64,000 nt of DNA from Oscillospiraceae bacterium. Its GTDB lineage: Bacteria > Bacillota > Clostridia > Oscillospirales > Oscillospiraceae. The notes beneath the pieces are model-generated. The model saw only the letters and a program-made list of their open reading frames with translations. It was not told where the DNA came from and did not search any database. A program made the position numbers and the translations under genes. Within the stretch, counting starts at the first letter, position 1; each line of letters starts with the position of its first letter. Positions 1 through 7,533 of the stretch are shown here, piece after piece. Where the stretch lies: contig CACZPK010000023.1 in NCBI GenBank assembly GCA_902783035.1, positions 1-64,000 of the forward strand, given 5' to 3'.

Positions 1-76
1 ACCGCGCCGGGCGAAACGCAGACGGGCCGGGTGTCCGAAACGTCGATCGAGACGCCCGACGGCACCTCCGGCTCTC
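1..76 (+). other. High-GC coding-like stub in another frame, abutting truncated frdA
   Basis: Frame 1 of these bases has strongly G/C-biased third positions and reads as a Thr/Ser/Gly-rich stretch (...ETQTGRVSETSIETPDGTSG...), unlike the more AT-rich fumarate reductase that follows in frame 2. It resembles the low-complexity linkers of large surface proteins in this lineage, such as the one around 11000-11200 (inference). The change of frame and composition near base 76-90 marks a junction: an old recombination point or an assembly join. Confidence 0.4.
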
Positions 77-1384
77 TTGCCAGAAGCGTGGAAGGATCCG
101 GCGTATCAGAGAACCTACTTTTGCGGCGCCGCAACGGGAAAGCAGATCGTTTCTGCCCTCGTCATGGAAACACGGCGATTTGAGGCGGCGGGGCGCATTC
201 AGCGCAGGCTGTGGGCCTGTTTTCACTCCGCCCTTATCCGTGATGGCGTTTGCTATGGAGCGCTGTTGTTTGATGAACACAGCGGAAGACTTGTCATAGA
301 ATATGCCGACGCTCTGGTAATGGCCACTGGAGGGCAAAACGGGCTGTTTGGGAAAACCACCGGTTCCACCCAATGCGATGGCTATGCAGCCGGGAAACTG
401 TTTTTACAGGGTGCCGAGCTGAAAAATCTTGAATTTATCCAATATCATCCCACCACGATCGAGACCGCGCAAAAACGAATGCTGATTTCGGAGGCAGTGC
501 GTGGAGAGGGCGGCAGGCTTTTCTACAGCAAAAACGGCAAAAGAGTCTACTTCATGGAAGAAAAGTACGGCCCTCGCGGGAACCTGATGACGCGTGATGT
601 GGTAAGCCGAGAGATTGAAGCCTCTGGGCGGGAGGTGTATCTCGATATCGCATTTCTCGACCGAAAAGAGATCGACCGGAGGCTGCCGGAGGTGCGGGAC
701 CTGTGCATGAAATACAGAAATCTCGACATTTCCAGAGAACCGATCCCGGTGGCGCCCTCCGTTCATTTTTTCATGGGTGGGTTCGCCGTACACCTGAACC
801 ATGAGACGAATCTCAGAAACCTGTTTGCAGTGGGCGAATGTGCGTCTATCTATCACGGCGCAAATCGTCTGGGCGGCAATTCTCTTCTGGCCGCAATGCA
901 TTCCGGCTGGGTTGCGGCAGCGGAAATTGCGGGAAGAGCGTGTAACGGAAAAGCGCCTGATTTCTCCGCCTTTTTGGAGGAAGAAAACAAGGCGCTCCGG
1001 CGCATGTTGGACACAAAGAGCAGTTTCCCTGTGATGTATATGCGTGAGATGGCCGCCGAAACCATGAACCGAAATCTGGGGATCGTACGCAACGAGGTGT
1101 CAATCGAACACGGAATTTCGGATATCGATTATGATCTGTCAGTTGCCGGCCGCATCAGTTATGACAGCAGCGTGATGATCTATGCCAACTATTCCCTCCA
1201 TGGCATCCTGACCCTTGCCAGAGCGACGCTCTCCTGCGCAAAGGAACGCCGGGAAAGCCGCGGTTCTCATTTTCGCAGCGACTACCCCGAGGCAAAAGAG
1301 GCGTACGAAGCCGCTACAATTGTCGCTTACGATCAGGGGAAATATACTGTCCGGCTGGACAAGGAGCATGCGTATGAAAGTTAA
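77..1384 (+). CDS. frdA: Fumarate reductase/succinate dehydrogenase flavoprotein subunit, N-terminally truncated
   Basis: Catalytic flavoprotein that interconverts fumarate and succinate. Visible family motifs are QYHPTT (active-site His), RGEGGR, the TRDVVSREI helix carrying the proton-shuttle Arg, and HGANRLGGNSL that contacts FAD near the C-terminal end of the FAD domain. About 435 residues are present against roughly 570-600 in the family. The N-terminal dinucleotide-binding GxGxxG region is missing. The frame stays open to base 1, but the residues before position 77 do not look like FrdA, so the first possible start here is a TTG. It overlaps frdB by 11 bases, as in an frdAB operon. No membrane-anchor subunit gene follows. 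Family assignment is firm; function of this copy is doubtful because FAD binding would be lost. Confidence 0.85.
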   Translation: MPEAWKDPAYQRTYFCGAATGKQIVSALVMETRRFEAAGRIQRRLWACFHSALIRDGVCYGALLFDEHSGRLVIEYADALVMATGGQNGLFGKTTGSTQCDGYAAGKLFLQGAELKNLEFIQYHPTTIETAQKRMLISEAVRGEGGRLFYSKNGKRVYFMEEKYGPRGNLMTRDVVSREIEASGREVYLDIAFLDRKEIDRRLPEVRDLCMKYRNLDISREPIPVAPSVHFFMGGFAVHLNHETNLRNLFAVGECASIYHGANRLGGNSLLAAMHSGWVAAAEIAGRACNGKAPDFSAFLEEENKALRRMLDTKSSFPVMYMREMAAETMNRNLGIVRNEVSIEHGISDIDYDLSVAGRISYDSSVMIYANYSLHGILTLARATLSCAKERRESRGSHFRSDYPEAKEAYEAATIVAYDQGKYTVRLDKEHAYES

Positions 1385-2069
1385 GATATTGCGGCAGCAA
1401 TCGCCGGATTCTGAGCCTTATTGGGAAACCTTTGACGCTGACGTACCCTCCGAAATGTCCGTTGCGGGGCTGCTGGATCATCTCAACTATCATGATGACA
1501 TCGTAGATGAAACCGGCAGGAGCACCACCCGTATCGGATGGGAATGCTCCTGCCTGCAGGGTGTCTGTGGTGCCTGTTCTATGGTGATCAACGGTGTACC
1601 GGCTCTCGCGTGCGAAACCTTTTTAAAAGACCTGAAGGGCAGTGAAATCACGATCCGCCCTCTGCGCAAATTTCCCGTGATTCACGATCTGGTTGTTGAC
1701 CGGTCGGTCATTCAGGAGAATTTGAAGCAGGCCAATGTCTACATCGAGGAATATCAGCTTGAGGCCGAACGGAACGCCGCTGAGAAAGAAAAGGCGCATC
1801 TCCAGCAGTATATGGCAGCCAAATGTCTCAAGTGCGGCCTGTGTCTGGAGGTTTGCCCGAACTATGAAAACGGAATGCACTTTTTCGGAGCCATCTTCGC
1901 CAATGACTGCTATCTGGTATCGACGAGAAACCGGGCAAAAGCCGATGAAATCAGGGAACTCTATGGCGAACACTTTGGAAGCGGATGCTCAAAAGCGCTC
2001 TCATGCATGGACATATGCCCGATGCACATTCCGACAATTGCCTCCATGGCAAAGTTAAACCGGTCATAA
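1374..2069 (+). CDS. frdB: Fumarate reductase iron-sulfur subunit
   Basis: Electron-transfer partner of FrdA, 231 aa. The N-terminal plant-type [2Fe-2S] ligands are seen as CSCLQGVCGACS followed by a later Cys. The C-terminal half has CLKCGLCLEVCPN and CSKALSCMDICPM for the [4Fe-4S]/[3Fe-4S] clusters. The ATG at 1374 is chosen because AAGGAG lies 7 bases upstream; the ATG at 1368 is too close to it. It overlaps the end of frdA, so translation is probably coupled. The gene looks complete and is followed, convergently after 27 bases, by the broken MATE gene. Confidence 0.9.
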   Translation: MKVKILRQQSPDSEPYWETFDADVPSEMSVAGLLDHLNYHDDIVDETGRSTTRIGWECSCLQGVCGACSMVINGVPALACETFLKDLKGSEITIRPLRKFPVIHDLVVDRSVIQENLKQANVYIEEYQLEAERNAAEKEKAHLQQYMAAKCLKCGLCLEVCPNYENGMHFFGAIFANDCYLVSTRNRAKADEIRELYGEHFGSGCSKALSCMDICPMHIPTIASMAKLNRS

Positions 2070-2096
2070 AGCCCTGACAGAAGCATTGGATTCCGC

Positions 2097-3454
2097 TCAA
2101 TAATACAACGGCGTATTTGCTCGCATTTGATGAAAATATATGGCATATGACACAATCACATTCAGCAAATCAGCGGTTGCCTGTGTCCATATGATGCCGC
2201 TCATGCCAAACAGGTGGTTGAGCAAAAACAGCAGCGGTATGTTGAGCGCCAGTTGCCGAATCGCGGCAAGCCAGAAAGATAGTTTTCCCTGTCCGATAGC
2301 CTGCATGAAATGGACCATGTGAAAGCTCAGAAACATAAGCGGCGTGGCAAAGCAGCGTGCCTGCAAAAACTGTGTTCCCAGCCGCACGGTATCCGTGTCC
2401 GCGATAAAAGCTTGAATGATGTCTGCGGCAAACACACGGTAGAGGACAACACAAAGCAACGAAAACGCAAGCCCGGATGTCCGCCCGGCCGAAAAAAAGG
2501 CTTTCATGCGTTTATAGTCTTTCGCGGCAAAGTTGTACGCCACCAACGGCATCATGCCGAGGCAGATACCGATACCGGTGTTCAGCGGCAGCCGCTCCAC
2601 TTTCTGCACAATGCCCATTGCGGCCAGTTCAATATCACCGTGCGACGATGAGAGCCGGTTAATAACAATGTTCGTAAGGTCAAAAAGAAACAGGCTGAGA
2701 GCCGCCGGCACCCCCACGGCATATAGTGAGCGCGCAGATGCGGGACGGATCATAACCAAGCGCCGTGGCAGCTTCAGTACGGAAGATGCGCTGACGTGGC
2801 GATACACCATGATAAAGTCACAACGTTGGAAAGCATCGTGGCAAGTCCTGCGCCCATAACTTGATAGCCGTCCGGCAAAATGACAAACATAAACAGCGGG
2901 TCCAACAGCGTGTTGAGAATACCGCCCATGCTCAGGCCAAATCCCGCCTCGCGAGAAAAGCCTATGTTCCGAAGCAGGGAGCCCATTGTAACCGACAGCA
3001 CGGTGGGCAGGCCACCAATGACACTGACAAGAAGAAGATATTGGCGGGCATAACCAATTGTATGATCACTGGCACCGAGAAGCCGGAGCAAAGGATCCAT
3101 AAACACCAGACAAAGGAGCGAATAGAAGAGCGCACTTCCCGCCGCCATTGCAAGACTGTAGGATGCCACTCTCTCTGCCTCATCCTCCTGCTTTTGCCCC
3201 AACAGCCGCACCGTCAGGCTTCCGCCGCCTACGCCGAAGATGTTGGAGATCGCCGTTGCCAGCAAGAAAATTGTAAGAACCAGAGAGGATGCCGCGACCA
3301 TATAGGGATTCTTTGTCCGGCCGATAAACCATGTGTCGGCAATGTTATAGACCAATGTGACAAGCTGACTCATGATTGTGGGCAGCGCCATGATTGCCAA
3401 CGCTTTTGGAACCGGCGCGCTTTCAAATAACTCAGTACGTTTTTTCTCAGAAAT
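2097..3454 (-). pseudogene. MATE family multidrug exporter, frameshifted and with a damaged start codon
   Basis: Two overlapping frames together make a typical 12-helix MATE exporter of about 450 residues. The N-terminal half runs from about 3454 to 2815 (ESAPVPKALAIMALPT opening). The C-terminal half continues in another frame from about 2812 to the TGA at 2097. The frames join if one T is restored in the run at about 2812-2816, giving ...NVVT-F-IMVYRH.... Upstream, the family-typical N-terminus SEKKRTELFESAP follows an ATT codon at 3452-3454, eight bases after a good AGGGGGG ribosome-binding site, so the original ATG seems to have become ATT. An in-frame TTG at 3398-3400 could start a shorter product. 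Two independent lesions argue for a pseudogene; a sequencing error could explain the frameshift alone. Confidence 0.85.
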
Positions 3455-3563
3455 GGGCGTTGCCCCCCTTCGTCAATGTCTGACCAAATGCGCTATATCC
3501 ACGGTCGGGCCCCTACTCGGAAATCAGTATATCGCAGAGGCCGGCAAAAGGCAACGCAAAGCG

Positions 3564-3603
3564 AAGTCATGGAGTACAGCGTTTAAGCTGTGCTCCATGA
3601 CTT
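3564..3603 (-). terminator. Long hairpin downstream of the metallopeptidase-like gene
   Basis: A 17-bp stem with one mismatch (AAGTCATGGAGTACAGC paired with GCTGTGCTCCATGACTT) and a 6-base loop lies just after the stop of the large minus-strand gene. There is no clear U-tract on either strand, so it may act as an mRNA 3' stabiliser rather than an intrinsic terminator. Confidence 0.5.
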
Positions 3604-3628
3604 TGAATTACTCTGCGTGGTTTGCCAT

Positions 3629-6600
3629 TCACTTGCTCTCGATGCGCGCCGTGTTCGTCGCCTCGTCGTAGGAGACACCGTAGCCGAGGATTTCGCTCAG
3701 CTCGCGCAGGCCAAAGAAGTTGTTGCCGCCGATGTTGTACGCCGTCAGCGCAACCACCTGTCCGTCGATCTCCACGGTTTGCGGGCTGATCACCGCACTT
3801 GCCGAGCGGTCGGCAAACACGCTTCCCGCCTCGCCCGCATAAGATGCGCCTTTTGTGATGACGACCGTGTTGCGCGCGGCGTCATAGTCCACATTGAACT
3901 GCGCGCTCGTCCCTTTCAGTAGCGCCGCCAAGTCGCGCAGCTTGAAGAAGTTTGTTCCGCCGATGTTGTACGCCTCGACGTTCTGCTCCGCGTCGTTGAC
4001 CGTCAGCTTCTGCGGCGAAAGCACCGCAGAGGACGGATCGGCTGGCGTGGCAGGGGCAGGCACCGTCGGCGTGGGCGCAACGGGTGCAGCCGGGGTCGCA
4101 GATGTCTGACGCGGCTCGTCATAGCCATCGTCATCGTCGCCGCTGTCATAACTCGGCACTGGCGACGGCGCAGGCGCGATCTGCTCCATGTTGCTCCGCA
4201 GCACGGGGCGAACGCCGCTTTCAAGGCTCCAAACCGTATTAAAATCCCAACCGGCAAAACTGCTCTGCACCGCGAACTGTGCCGCGGTCAGCGTGTCCTC
4301 GCCGCCCGTTTCGGACAGAACGTAGCAGCCCGTTATCTCACCGTCGACGGTGCTGCCGAAGGCTGGCAGACCGGCATAATAGCTATAGCAGTTCTTTGCC
4401 TCAGCTTTCACAACTCTGCCCGCAATGCCGCCGATATGAGTCTCGCCCGTCACCGTGCCGACATGGTAGCAGTTTTGTAGAATGCTGTTTGTCTGGCACA
4501 GCATCCCTGCGACACCGCCGATACTGCTTTCACCGGTCACACGCCCGCTGTGATAGCAATTCTGGACGGTAGCGTACTGAAGGATATACCCAACGATGCC
4601 GCCGACACATACGCTTCCGCTCACATCGCTCTGGGCAGAGCAGGTGCTGACAGTGCAGCCGTCGTTGAAACCCGTGATGCCGCCGATAAGACTGTCGCCA
4701 GCCACTGTTCCAGTCACTGTGCAGTTTTTCACCGCGGCCCAGCTTCCGTAGCCCGCGACGCCGCCAATACATTTGCCGCCCAATACCGTGCCCGCGACCG
4801 TGCAGTTCTCCACTGTGCCGAGGTAGTGATATCCCACGATCCCGCCGCAGTTCTCCTTGCCCGCAACCGTGACATAACTTGTGCAGTTGCGCACCGCGCC
4901 GCCATAGAGGAAGCCGACGAGCCCGCCGACGCTTTCCTTGCCTGTCACGCTGCCGTACACGGTCAGATTCCGGATCTCCGCGTTGCCCGAGATCTCGCCG
5001 AAAAGTCCCTGACGATTTTCGCTTGCGCTGTCGATATAAAGCCCCCGAATGGTATGACTGTCTCCGTCAAATATGCCGTTGAACGGGTTGTCGAGCGTTC
5101 CAACGGGCGTCCACGCTCTTGCCGTGCCACCGAGGTCGAGATCCACCGTCAGACGATAGCTGCCGTAAAGCGGGTAAGCGGGGTCCTTTCCGATCTTTGC
5201 AAGCTTTTCTGTGCTGTCAATGTCGATCACCTCGCGCTCCGTCGGCAGTTCCATGTTGAGCGCAGTAAAGTACCAGCGGTCATCCGCGCCTGTGATGGCG
5301 ATTTTGCCGCCCGCGTCATTGCGCCAGGCGTAGGTCGTCCCGCCGCCCGCCACGGCGGTGACTCCGATATCTTGCTGAAAGAAAGCCTTGACGGCTTCGT
5401 CCACCGCACCGTCAAAGGAAAGATTTTTCCCGTAGTCCTCATGTGGGCGGAAGAACGTCAGGGGATCGACGCCATACTCTATCGGAACGACCGCGCCGCT
5501 GCCCGTGTCGGCAACCACCGCCGCCATGAACCGCACCATCCAGGCGTCTATCCCTTCGCCGGTTGTCTGGCTCAGATAGCCGTCCAGCTCCGCTGCCGTA
5601 ATGCTTCCCTCCGGCGTCCGATGCGCAAGATAGTTCGTCCACAGTCTGCCGTCCGTCCGTCCCGTGGTCTCGCGCTCAACGAAACGCAGGAAGTACGGCC
5701 CCAGCGCATAAACACTATCCTTGTAGGGGAGATACTTGTTGGAAGCGCCATAAGCCCAGAGTATGCCCGGGATCATCCGCAGGCGCGAGCTTTTATCTTC
5801 GATAGCAACACGATGCTGCAGATAGGAGATGTTTTCCGGTCTGACGGTATAAATGGCGGACTGCGCAAACGACTCGCCCATCCACATGCTCCAGCGTTCG
5901 TTCTCATGGCCGATGCAGCCTTTTACGATGTAATGATTCAGCTCGTGAACCAGCGTGCCCATGAAAGAATCCTCTGCCGTCTTCCGCGCAGTTTGTGGTC
6001 TTCGGTCAGGCAAAAAGTTCGCACCGATGATCAGGCAGTCAAACCCGGCGATATCCGTATTGGTAGCACCATAGTAAGCGGTTGTATAAGGCTTGAGCAC
6101 ACTGAGATCCAGCGCCACATACGCAGCCTTCCCATCGCAGTCGCCGCGTGCGTCTTCCCAATGGGGGTCTCCGTAGATTTGTGCTTGCTTGGCATAGGCG
6201 TTGTCGCAGGTTTCCAAGAAGAATTGTAATTCCGCGTCGGTCAGGTTTACTGCGCCAATATAGTCGTCCGAGTCAAAGCCGCTGCGGTTGGAATATGCAT
6301 TGCCGGTGTACTGCCAGACCGTGCTGTACTGCGTGACCTCGACGCACTCGATCTCCAGAAAATCCACACAGAGATGGGTCTCCCCATTTACCTTTTCCGA
6401 AGGCGTCTTGTACCATGTCACGCCGTTTTCGGTTTTCACCCAGCTGCTGTGGATCAGAAAGCGGGGCGCGCCGGCTTCGTCAAACACCTCCCGCGGGAAC
6501 TTGTCCGCCGTTATCCATTCGAATCCCGCATCATCCGTGCCATCCAGGCGCCAATACGGGAAAAAGAGCTTCTGTCCCACCGTATAGGTGGTTGCGATGG

Positions 6601-6910
6601 TGTAGACGGGCGCAGGCACGGGCGTCACATCCGGTGAGACCTCGTAGACATGGTTGCGGAACGCCGGGCGCGTGCTGGTACCGCTCGGCGCATCGTCCCC
6701 CCAGACGAGGGTGCCCATCGTGCCAGTGGGATAGCTCACGGCCTCGTTCACGGCGTAGGGCGCCAGGTCCACGGCGATGAGCACGTTGCCCTCGCCGTAG
6801 AAATCCTGCGCCCGCGCCGTTGTGGGTAAGGCCACAGCGCACAGTACGACCGCGCAAAGCCAAACCAGTGTATGCATTTTTGTGTTGTGTCTCATCATTC
6901 TTTTTTTCAT
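3629..6910 (-). CDS. Large secreted metallopeptidase-like protein with GLUG repeats and stalk domains
   Basis: Predicted exported protein of 1093 aa. Residues 1-34 are a basic, hydrophobic signal peptide ending ...ALPTTARA. An HExxH zinc motif (HELNH, residues 322-326), followed about 20 residues later by a Glu-rich segment (MWMGESFAQS), suggests a gluzincin/M30-like peptidase domain. From about residue 600 to 870 there are repeated GG-[ILV]-[VA]-G-[YF] units spaced by N-C-[TY] strands, the pattern of GLUG repeats. A Pro/Thr/Ala linker leads to two copies of a copper-amine-oxidase-N-like stalk module (YNIGG-NFF-LRDLA/LRELS). The ATG at 6908-6910 has GGAGGC six bases upstream. It probably acts at the cell surface on host or environmental protein (inference). 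No sortase or SLH anchor is visible. Confidence 0.8.
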   Translation of the reverse strand: MKKRMMRHNTKMHTLVWLCAVVLCAVALPTTARAQDFYGEGNVLIAVDLAPYAVNEAVSYPTGTMGTLVWGDDAPSGTSTRPAFRNHVYEVSPDVTPVPAPVYTIATTYTVGQKLFFPYWRLDGTDDAGFEWITADKFPREVFDEAGAPRFLIHSSWVKTENGVTWYKTPSEKVNGETHLCVDFLEIECVEVTQYSTVWQYTGNAYSNRSGFDSDDYIGAVNLTDAELQFFLETCDNAYAKQAQIYGDPHWEDARGDCDGKAAYVALDLSVLKPYTTAYYGATNTDIAGFDCLIIGANFLPDRRPQTARKTAEDSFMGTLVHELNHYIVKGCIGHENERWSMWMGESFAQSAIYTVRPENISYLQHRVAIEDKSSRLRMIPGILWAYGASNKYLPYKDSVYALGPYFLRFVERETTGRTDGRLWTNYLAHRTPEGSITAAELDGYLSQTTGEGIDAWMVRFMAAVVADTGSGAVVPIEYGVDPLTFFRPHEDYGKNLSFDGAVDEAVKAFFQQDIGVTAVAGGGTTYAWRNDAGGKIAITGADDRWYFTALNMELPTEREVIDIDSTEKLAKIGKDPAYPLYGSYRLTVDLDLGGTARAWTPVGTLDNPFNGIFDGDSHTIRGLYIDSASENRQGLFGEISGNAEIRNLTVYGSVTGKESVGGLVGFLYGGAVRNCTSYVTVAGKENCGGIVGYHYLGTVENCTVAGTVLGGKCIGGVAGYGSWAAVKNCTVTGTVAGDSLIGGITGFNDGCTVSTCSAQSDVSGSVCVGGIVGYILQYATVQNCYHSGRVTGESSIGGVAGMLCQTNSILQNCYHVGTVTGETHIGGIAGRVVKAEAKNCYSYYAGLPAFGSTVDGEITGCYVLSETGGEDTLTAAQFAVQSSFAGWDFNTVWSLESGVRPVLRSNMEQIAPAPSPVPSYDSGDDDDGYDEPRQTSATPAAPVAPTPTVPAPATPADPSSAVLSPQKLTVNDAEQNVEAYNIGGTNFFKLRDLAALLKGTSAQFNVDYDAARNTVVITKGASYAGEAGSVFADRSASAVISPQTVEIDGQVVALTAYNIGGNNFFGLRELSEILGYGVSYDEATNTARIESK

Positions 6911-7000
6911 GTTCGCCTCCGGAGCCAATCTCAGCACACTGCCACAAGCACGACAAACACCATCATATAGTGAGCAGTTGGCTGAATAAACCGCCATCCG

Positions 7001-7015
7001 TTGAGATGTTCTCAA
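7001..7015. promoter_or_regulatory. Perfect inverted repeat upstream of the metallopeptidase-like gene
   Basis: TTGAGA-TGT-TCTCAA is a 6-bp palindrome with a 3-base centre, about 95 bases upstream of the start codon at 6910. It has operator-like geometry. No convincing -35/-10 pair was found next to it. Confidence 0.3.
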
Positions 7016-7069
7016 TCTTAGCTCTGTAGATCCAACAGCGATTGATCAAATTCAAACGCATCGCATCGA

Positions 7070-7414
7070 TCACATAGATATCGTATCGCCGCTTGCTGAT
7101 ACGGCAAAGCTATCACGTCCATAAACAGTCAGGTACACATTCATATCGTGATCTGCAAGAAATGCCGAAATCGTCTCGGTCGCAGCCTGAAGCGCTGCTG
7201 CCTTCGGATAACCGAAAATGCCGGAAGAAATAAGAGGAAATGCCACGGACGCGCAACCATGAAGTCCCCTGCACTCTTCGCGCAGCTCCGGCCCGGCAGC
7301 CCGGTGGATCATATCGTCCACGCCTCCGTCGCCAAGCAACGTGTTGTTCGCAGCGTTAACAATCACGTCACACTTCATTTTTGTGATGTCCTGTCGGATG
7401 ATTTGAAGCGGCAT
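7070..7414 (-). CDS. Macro domain (ADP-ribose-binding) protein, internally deleted
   Basis: Macro domains bind ADP-ribose and often hydrolyse O-acetyl-ADP-ribose or remove ADP-ribose from proteins. Visible here are the DITK...DVIVNAAN segment, the GGGVD-like loop ([14 protein letters not shown]) and the phosphate loop ([15 protein letters not shown]). The protein has 114 residues where the family has about 165-180. The central 50-55 residues (normally TGEA...LPAK.VIHTVGPVW...) are missing in frame between RGLHGC and ASVAFP. The remaining parts are well conserved, so the loss looks recent. A strong GGAGG precedes the ATG. It lies 120 bases downstream of the histidine kinase on the same strand. 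It probably does not fold as a normal macro domain and may be a pseudogene. Confidence 0.7.
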   Translation of the reverse strand: MPLQIIRQDITKMKCDVIVNAANNTLLGDGGVDDMIHRAAGPELREECRGLHGCASVAFPLISSGIFGYPKAAALQAATETISAFLADHDMNVYLTVYGRDSFAVSASGDTISM

Positions 7415-7533
7415 TTCCTCCCCCTCCTGTGTGAATGGTCTTTATCTGCACAAGGCAGCTTCCTCCAGATCCGCCACCCGGCCGTCACGGATTATCTTGC
7501 CGCAGCGCACAGAGTCGAAATGGAAGGTTTTGT

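Noticed and set aside
4550..6229. 559-codon plus-strand frame opposite the metallopeptidase-like gene
   Set aside because: Antisense shadow; the protein is low-similarity, Arg/Ala/Asp-rich and lacks a start context, whereas the minus-strand frame has a signal peptide and recognisable repeats.
6911..7069. Small coding remnant between the metallopeptidase-like and macro genes
   Set aside because: A short open frame on the minus strand gives no recognisable protein and no ribosome-binding site; not enough to call a gene.
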